Part shown: in pieces, positions 57,538 through 64,000 of the stretch | How the letters are laid out: each line of letters begins with the position of its first letter | Position numbering within the stretch: the stretch's first letter is position 1 | Notes under the pieces: model-generated | What the model saw: the letters and a program-made list of their open reading frames with translations, nothing else | Databases searched by the model: none | Told to the model about the DNA's origin: nothing | Source: Phoronis australis | Lineage: Eukaryota; Phoronida; Phoronidae | NCBI GenBank assembly: GCA_002633005.1 | Contig: NMRA01000546.1 | Coordinates: forward strand, 219,344-283,343 | Direction of reading: 5' to 3' | Length of the DNA: 64,000 bases | Position numbers and translations under genes: made by a program

Positions 57538-60480
57538 AATGATTCACACCAGCGACCAGTTCACAGCTGTTTTCTTTACCTTGGATTTATGCTGCTAGTT
57601 CTGCATAGTGTAACATCTTACGCTCATGGGGTTCACCGAAACTTCTTTCCATGCAACAGATAGTTCACAAAGTCTAATGGAAACGAAAGACGAAACCAAA
57701 TGTATAGAGAAAACGTTTAAAGAAATAAAACTAAAGATAAATTTGTTATCAACCAATTGGCAGAATTATCCAGTCTCCAGCTACAAGATGTTTACAAAAG
57801 CGGTAATTTTCGCTAAGCTGAAGGTAACCTTCCATAGTATTATTAGGAACGAATGCTACAGTAGTTTTGGGACCGAATTTTAGGAAAATGTAAATATTTC
57901 TAACTGCGTTGTCTTCGAACTTGAATGAAGTGAAAGTAAATAATGCTTTTTACTTGAGGTCGTTTTTTTAAATTTATCAAGGAAATTAAAATTTTCACAG
58001 CAGTGTATTTCTTCCCTGGAAGATATGAACCGTCCAATGATTTTAAACCATCTGAGGTCAGGTATTAAATATTTGTTTCCGAAGTACTTTGTAAGATTAA
58101 GTAATTTTTTTTTAAACTTTGGATCGAATCTTTTGCAAGACTCGACACTGTTTACACATGAGGTAACTTTTATTATTCTACTTCATCTTTTCCATCTTAA
58201 AGCATCGAGAGCTTTTGGAGACTTAAAATTTTAATTACGCATACATGTATACATTCTACATCTTTTTGAACTATTTAACTTAGCAAAACTTTATTTTTTC
58301 ATTGTAGGAGATGCACCATAGATTTATAATCGTCAAGCCCCCACGAACGGGATTAAAAGTTAAGTTCAAAGAATGTGGAAATCACATTTCAACTTTTAGA
58401 AATTCCCTCCGGGATGCCATACCGGTGAAGAATGTTTTCAAATTGTCCGTTTCTACAATCAGGAACTGATCGCCTGGCAACTAATGAGCAATTTAACAAC
58501 TTACTAGCTTTCTTCAAATATAAAAGTTATGGTCAATTTAAATCTGCGCCGCGAACTCGCACCGAAGATAAGCACGTGTAACCATTGAGAGAGCTTGTCG
58601 ACCACAAACGAACACTTGGTGGGATTCTACACAACTTTCATTTGGTTGAACATGGCTTATGCTGGAATTGTAACGTTATACAAAACGCTCAACAGGTCAC
58701 ACACGTACTGTGGTGAAAATTGCGAGATTGTACATAAAAAGTGCTCTTGTACGTCCTGTGATATACATGTAAGTTGTGAGATTCTGCAGAACTCTCAGCT
58801 GGTCAAGCAAGTTCTTAGTTGAAAGTTACATGTATAAGATTTTACACAAATGTCAGCTGGTGAGGCACTTCCTGTGACGGAAGCTGTGAGATCCTACACA
58901 TGCTCCCACTGGTTGCGCACGACTTATGGTGAAAGATATTCGCATTTACGTTTTCCGCTAGACATGAATCTCATAGTGAAATCCTAAGACTTGACAGTCT
59001 TCAAAAACACTGATATAAAATTCGGTGTAAATTTCTGGGGAACGTTTCATGTGAACTGAACTAAGGCAGTTAAGACCAAAACTGTGTCTAAATTAATACG
59101 AAAGACGAAAATACAGCAGAATCTTTACTAAAACAGAGCCGGACTTATGTTTCCAACAATAACTTAGACTAAAATTAAATCGAATTTTGATCAAGGTGAT
59201 TATGAAAACGTCGCCACCTGGTTGGCCTTACATGAAGCGGGTATTAAGTTAACTCAAGTTGGTCTAAGTTAAAACAGAAAATATCCACGGAACAATCCCA
59301 GATTGAATTGTTCTGCCTGTATATCTACAAGACAATTTCAGTGGTGAGGAGTATCAGCCATATGGTTATAGTAATGGTGCAAAACTGGAGCTAGATCAAC
59401 CCACGAGGTAACCGTTTGAAACCAATTACACGATGCTCAGCATCACTGTACATCATCGCATATCAGTAAGATGCCAGACAATTTCAGTGGTGGGGTGTCC
59501 ATGCCAGACGACTAAAGAAGGGTTGGAAGTTGAGGTAAATCAATCCAAGAGGTAACTGCATGAAACCAGTTGCAAAATATTCTACGTAAGCCCCTGTATC
59601 ATGAATAAACACTGCGAGACAAGACTAGCACTGGAATGGCCCCGCCACACACGATCAAATATCTGAGTTTGACCAGATTTACCCGCCAGGTAACCGGTTG
59701 AAACCATTTGCGTAATGTCGAGCAACATTCTGCATGCAACAAAAGGTATTTTACAGACATTTTTAGCGGTGGGGCAGTAGCATGCAGAGGTTTGGTCGAT
59801 GAAGGGGCGACTTTATATTAGACGCCCCTATCTCTCTACTCAAATGCATATAACCTACTCAGGCCCGTAGCCAGCATTGAGCGGGCTGGTACGAATTTCA
59901 AGAACGGTGGACCTTTGGTATTTTGCAAACGTCGACACAGTAGAAATTTCCGCAAGGCCTTTGACTCAGGGGGAAGAGAGCATTCTCGCATTTTCTCCTG
60001 ACAAAGCTTCAAATCAGCCATGCTTAAATGAGTGATTACATCTCAGTGCATACTCAAACGCAAAAATATGAAGTTTAGTCGGTGAATGACTTAAGAAAAT
60101 TGTTAGCGTAGTTTGGGCGGTTCTGGGCAAAGTATACAATTAGCATAGCCGGGAAAATGTTGATACAGCCACTGACGTCATTGTTTTTGACGCATCGCTG
60201 GAGTTCTCTGTGGGCTCGGTTTACTATAAAGATGGAGATTACCCAGAACTGATAAGTTTTGCCAAATTTGCCACTAATCACTGGGTGAAATGAAAGTAGT
60301 TGGCGCGCATACATAACGCAGAAGACAGCAAAAGACGACATTTTGGTTATTATTCGTTTTAGCAGTTGCATCAAATGACTCGTCCGAAAACAGAGGGACG
60401 CAGCTTAGACTGGTAAAACAGGACAACGGAAAATCGAAATTCGAGTTTGCAAACAGTGAATCATGTGGAGTATTCCGCTG
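57538..60480. other. No convincing gene; degenerate tandem repeats
   Basis: Contains a weak open segment at 58311-58469 after a possible acceptor (TTCATTGTAG), reading MHHRFIIVKPPRTG and ending STIRN, not recognised. It also holds degenerate repeats at about 58680-58940 (TGTGAGATTCT.CA..A..CTCAGCTGGT-like units of 75-80 bp) and the 142-bp tandem repeat at 59330-59800. CAGGCCCGTAGCCAGC at 59860 resembles a transposon terminus. Confidence 0.35.
59330..59800. repeat. Tandem repeat of about 142 bp, three or more copies
   Basis: Markers recur at 59393, 59537 and 59677 (a GAGGTAACCG.TTGAAACCA block) and at 59332, 59474 and 59757 (ACA(A/T)TTT(C/T)AG(T/C)GGTG block). Spacing is 140-144 bases. The units are well diverged, and no open frame is shared between them. 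Confidence 0.75.
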
Positions 60481-61021
60481 TTTTTTTGTTTTTTTTAAAG
60501 TGATATATATATATATATATATATTTATTAAAGAATACACAGAACATACGAAGAAATAATAGCAAACCCAGAAACCGCGAAGCATTATATCTGGGTTGTA
60601 AACAATTCATAAATGAAACTTATATACATAGAGGTATATACAATTAAGTAGTATCTAAAATAAGTATCCCAATACTTAGACATGCTATTACAGATATATA
60701 AAAAAAAAATATGTACAGATTCATGTAGGGAAATCAGATGCAACAATATTGATAAACGGTACATAAAAATTTGCTAACGTTGCTTAGGAGGAATTCGTTG
60801 AGAACAAAGTCAAGGTTAGGACTACCATTCAGTAATAATGTAACTCTAGTAGGGGTATTATTACAAGAATTGAGAGCATTAACAATTGATTGGTTTTCAT
60901 TGAGTGCACGAAAGAGTGAGTCTCTCAGGTAATCGATGAGGGGACATTTGAAGAAAATATGAGGATACGATTGATGGACACCACATTTACAGTTTGGAGA
61001 GACATTACTAATGACTTTCAA
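60480..61021 (-). mobile_element. LINE 3' end with C-terminal zinc-knuckle of ORF2
   Basis: The minus-strand frame 61021-60734 reads CKCGVHQSYPHIFFKCPLI and on to NEFLLSNVSKFL with a stop. The Cys-x-Cys...His...Cys arrangement followed by a hydrophobic helix is typical of the C-terminus after reverse transcriptase in many animal LINEs. A 3' untranslated part follows on the minus strand, with AATAAA just before the TA-rich simple repeat and then an A-rich end (T-rich on plus at 60481-60496). The element is 5'-truncated. A relative of its 3' end lies at about 24003. Confidence 0.6.
60503..60526. repeat. (TA)n microsatellite
   Basis: Twenty-four bases of alternating AT next to a T-rich run, at the 3' end of the minus-strand LINE fragment. 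Confidence 0.9.
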
Positions 61022-62184
61022 CGTGCAATAAAATTACTGTGTGATTGAAAATGGTTAGAATACATAAACTAACATCTACTTACAATAGAATGAGAATGAA
61101 AATGTGTATTTTAATCAATATTAAAGTGTATTTGTTTTTGTTCTCTTGAAGCTCTCTTCAAAATCCATCATCATGGTTTTGTTTCATGTTTGAGTTCTTA
61201 ACAAGGCAATTATCGTTCCTTATAACAGTTCATACCTCCATGGACTACATAATTTGAATGATTGCCCCTGGGGGTTCAGAGGGGAATACCCCCCAGGTGC
61301 CAGCTAAGGGGGTACCAGGCAAACAATTCAGGTGGGCACCAAATGGGTGTTGACCCCCTCCCAGGGGGGTTAAATGGTAGGATTGCTAAACAGGTAAAAA
61401 CTAATGGGTATGTATGCCACATGGGTGTTGAGCCCCTCCCATCGTCACACATTTTGGTTGCTCCCCTGACCATTGACAAACATGTTGCTCCCAGCTCACT
61501 GCTGGTTTCATCTCCAACCATGTTCCCTGTTCAATGCACCAGGCTACTAGCAATACAGACAATTGTTTTGTGCAGTGGGTGTAACACAAGTGAGAAGAAG
61601 AAAGCAAGGCAATTCATCATTACCACAAAATCGTAATACAATTTTAGAACATTCCATTATTTCTTAGACATGCCAGTATAGGGCTCAATCCCACTCTCCC
61701 ACTCACCAACAGTTACAAGTCACTTGCTAATCTGAAGAATAGCTCACAACTGACAAAATGAAGTAACATTGAGTACATGTATATCATCACTCATAACTAG
61801 TCAAAGTTCAAAATGTCATGACAAAAATTAAGAGGTACTGAACAGCAATCAAAATATTCACTAACCACATAGTTTCATACAAAAATGAATTAAAAAGACT
61901 TGGATGATAAAAACAAAATTTTATTTTATATACCCACTGTTCCTATTATCAATAACAGTAAATATTTCAGGTAAGTTAAAGCCATACCACAAGATCATAT
62001 CTGATAAATTACTCACAATCTCCAAAAAAGTACAAAATAGGCAACACAAACACCAACCAATACAACAAGAAAATCTGACCAACCTTATCACTCTCTATTA
62101 ATTCACTAGTAAATAACAGCACTTTTTGCCAAATAAATGCGTTATAATCAAAGCTGAAAACTAATTTACTCACAGATGTGTTTG
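61022..62184. other. Non-coding; GC-rich block at 61262-61450
   Basis: The block at 61262-61450 contains several G- and C-runs that can pair (CCCCTGGGGG, CCCCCCAGG, CCCTCCCAGGGGGG) and twice ATGGGTGTTGA(C/G)CCCCTCCCA, an internal direct repeat about 100 bases apart. Both strands are open across it, but there is no domain. The rest is AT-rich and appears empty. Confidence 0.4.
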
Positions 62185-62331
62185 TCATCGAGAAGCAAAA
62201 TGATACGGATAGCTTGGGTTTAACAAACTTTCAGCCAACCATTCACTAGACTCTGAATGATCCATCCGTTTCACTTTGGCTCTCTCCAAATCAGAGGCTA
62301 ACCATTCATAAAATGTTTCAATCCAATCAAC
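62185..62331 (-). CDS. THAP-domain gene, last exon
   Basis: On the minus strand after an acceptor ending TTTACTGAG, the frame reads VDWIETFYEWLASDLERAKV, then SSEWLAESLLNPSYPYHF, and stops at 62187-62185 (49 codons with stop). It enters in phase 0, matching the phase 0 exit of the exon at 62380. The WL-rich acidic/basic helix pair is not a family I recognise. The position and phase make it the natural 3' exon of the THAP gene. Confidence 0.5.
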   Translation of the reverse strand, partial: VDWIETFYEWLASDLERAKVKRMDHSESSEWLAESLLNPSYPYHFASR

Positions 62332-62379
62332 CTCAGTAAAATGGGAAAACCAAATTTTGACTAATTGTCCTTTCTACAC

Positions 62380-62652
62380 CTGATGTTCCAGTACTTGCTT
62401 TGTGAGACGATAATCAGAAATGCAAAAAAGCCTATTCCAGAGCTGTGATATAACTTCCCGAGAACTTTTTGACCCGACATCTTCTTTTTTTGGTGGATTC
62501 GGGACATCAAATATTGTTTGGGCACTGCAGTCAATACCAGCTTGTTCTTCATTCATGAACATGAACTCCTCGAAGTAATGAGAGCATAACTTGCGGTTCT
62601 TGGACAAATAGGCTGCATCTCTATTCATAAGGTCAGCTCCCAGCGCTTGAAC
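62380..62652 (-). CDS. THAP-domain gene, middle exon
   Basis: A 273-bp, 91-codon exon (phase 0 both ends) with acceptor TTTCTGTTCAG and donor CAG/GTGTAG. It carries the second half of a THAP zinc-dependent DNA-binding domain: LSKNRKLCSHYFEEFMF and CSAQTIFDVPNP, compared with the family pattern LCs.HFe...F ... AvPTiF. The usual C-x2-H is here C-S-H-Y, with His one position early and Tyr in its normal place. The remainder (EDVGSKSSREVISQLWNRLF) is not assigned. THAP proteins are nuclear DNA-binding factors or P-element-type transposase derivatives; no transposase domain is seen. Confidence 0.6.
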
Positions 62653-63320
62653 CTGAACAGAAATCAATGACTGAAAGACTCAGGAACAAACCTCATACTC
62701 ACTAGGTTCACAGGAGAGTAGCCTACACTTAAGTACACTACACTACAGAATTCCTGTCGTACTGTGATTGTGATAGAGACAAATGCGTTTTGGTGTCAAC
62801 TGAAAAACTCGGACTCAAATGTCGATCCACGGATATTTTAACAGGGCTGCGCCCCCGCATCATTGACACATACAATTGAGTTTTCAGTGACGCACTGCTT
62901 AACTTAATTGGTCCAACTGGCACATTAAAATTATGTTTATTTTTCACGTTTTCACCAAGACCCACAGATTCTCTAACTTGACACATGACAGACTTGTGGC
63001 CCTGTGGCTGTGATTGTGCCATGGCCGTGTCAAAAGTCATATTTCCCATGGTCATGGGTATCATGTTTTCCTAAAATTACCCTTGCGATCGCATGGTGAC
63101 ATTTTGATTTGGAATTCATGGACTGCAAGTATCCAAAAAGCTGACAATAACATCGTACGTTCGTCATAGTCTTTCCGCCGGCAGCCCTGTTGTACAGTAG
63201 GCATAGCCTACACCGGCTGCAGACAACAGTGTCAACGGGACTGCGATCGACTTGTCTAACAACCGTGGACAGAACACACAAAATGAAAGCCAATAATAGA
63301 TAATCCTTTTGTTTCTGGAC
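62653..63320 (-). other. Intron of the THAP gene
   Basis: Bounded by AGG/GTCCAG (weak donor, GT present but the rest poor) and TTTCTGTTCAG. The open frames in it (63064-62738 and the extension of exon 1) have no domain character. If another donor is used, exon 1 would be longer, but the zinc-ligand spacing would then exceed the usual range. Confidence 0.4.
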
Positions 63321-63407
63321 CCTTAGGAAACCTAAAAATGACACGTCTGGGGTTTTTGTTGATGAATTCATACAATTTATCGCATTGCAAAATGCGTCCC
63401 TCCCCAT
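63321..63407 (-). CDS. THAP-domain gene, first exon
   Basis: From ATG at 63407 the minus strand reads MGRDAFCNAINCMNSSTKTP, then DVSFLGFLR. This matches the THAP N-terminus: a Met a few residues before C-x4-C (Cys7, Cys12), then a (S/T)Fh.FP-like segment. Ending after Arg29 (phase 0) places the next zinc-ligand Cys 39 residues after Cys12, within the 35-50 typical of THAP. The usual conserved Trp after the FP motif is missing at the junction. The whole protein would be about 168 residues. Confidence 0.55.
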
Positions 63408-64000
63408 AGTTTTAGCGCTTCCTGGTTGACATTTGCTTAGTCACCACTTGGCGGCGCTAGTAGTAGCGGTAACAGCGAACTCACAAGTGAACTCTCCTAT
63501 ACTACTACACTCCTTGATTATACTCTGCCAATAACAATATTTTTAGGGTTGATAGATCTTTGACTTGATTTGGTGGCTTTGTTTTATTCTGCTTTGGCCT
63601 TCAAAGTTGACGAATTGACTGCATTAATTGCAAATGAACAGGGAAAAGCCAGCCGAGCTCAAGACCCACGGCAACTCAATGGTCGTAGAGGTCAGCGCTT
63701 ATTCTATGTTCAGGTCGAGTCGAGCTTGCGTACAATGTAGACTGGGTCGAGTGGGTTGTGGGTTGAGGGGGTCGTCGGTCGAGGGGGTCAAGAGTTGTAG
63801 AGATTGCGGGGGTCTAAGAACAACTTCGTTGATTCTTAAGACAGTTGACGATATGACCCAGTGGTGGATCTAGGATATCACAAGGGGGGGGGGCAACATT
63901 TTGTCCGGCTGTAAACATTTGCGCAAACTGAACCACGATTGTCTTTGGGTAGATGCGCATAGCACCGAATGGGGGGAGGTCGGTAGGGGGGTTTGCCCCC
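63408..64000. other. Upstream of THAP gene; repeat-like right end of window
   Basis: No gene seen. CAGTGGTGGATCTAGG at 63859-63874 followed by G-runs resembles the terminus of a common invertebrate non-autonomous element, and a relative begins at 7287. The sequence 63710-63800 is rich in GTCGAG units. The window ends inside the G/C-rich part. Confidence 0.35.

Noticed and set aside
58595-58822. 75-codon Cys-rich frame
   Set aside because: The cysteines arise from the degenerate tandem repeat units at 58680-58940; spacing does not fit a known Cys-rich fold.
61262-61636. 124-codon frame in the GC-rich block
   Set aside because: Both strands are open across G- and C-runs with an internal direct repeat; composition is repeat-like and no domain is visible.

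Overview
The window is animal genomic DNA. It is AT-rich, with short exons that have metazoan GT/AG splice sites separated by long non-coding stretches, many repeats, Ty3/gypsy and LINE remnants, and a strongly over-represented palindrome, TACATGTA. Death-fold and ZU5 domains in tandem arrays, together with a gypsy remnant that resembles the deuterostome-specific Gmr1 type, point to a highly polymorphic marine invertebrate, probably a deuterostome (cephalochordate, echinoderm or hemichordate). I cannot name the species. Most short open frames here are not genes.

Main content (0-49 kb): a tandem array of genes or gene fragments encoding a ZU5-UPA module and a death effector domain (DED). Two near-identical, apparently intronless ZU5-UPA reading frames lie at 27970-28799 (cut by an assembly join) and 31449-32489. 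Both keep the Phe-Ser pair at the end of ZU5 where FIIND proteins (NLRP1, CARD8) and PIDD1 self-cleave. Two complete DEDs are each split over two exons with the same phase and length pattern: copy A at 9643-9754 plus 12299-12563, copy B at 45629-45740 plus 48392-48620. Upstream of DED A, four further exon candidates (1833-1932, 3340-3400, 6149-6264, 6748-6808) join in compatible phases to give a linker followed by the DED. The first 1.8 kb of the window is a near-identical copy of the 3' flank of the second ZU5 frame, so another ZU5 copy probably lies just left of the window. The natural reading is a ZU5-UPA / linker / DED protein family in tandem. The splice joining ZU5 to the linker exons is not established.

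12.6-26.2 kb is a mosaic of about 6-kb tandem segmental repeats. It holds a broken DED exon (22886-23119), two copies of an unrecognised helical exon (about 14310-14550 and 21116-21430), and a LINE 3' fragment. Five single N bases occur (23645, 25345, 28800, 33822, 35325). At four of them the sequence after the N repeats the sequence before it, which looks like unmerged haplotype contigs, so part of the apparent duplication may be artefact.

36.2-39.2 kb holds a solo-LTR-like segment, then a decayed Ty3/gypsy RT-RNase H followed directly by a polypurine tract and an 898-bp LTR, with no integrase after RNase H. Both LTR-like segments carry heat-shock-element triplets. 49-60 kb has no convincing gene; it contains minisatellites, an inverted-repeat (fold-back) element at 56.16-57.54 kb and a 142-bp tandem repeat. 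60.48-61.02 kb is the 3' end of a minus-strand LINE. A small three-exon THAP-domain gene lies on the minus strand at 63407-62185.
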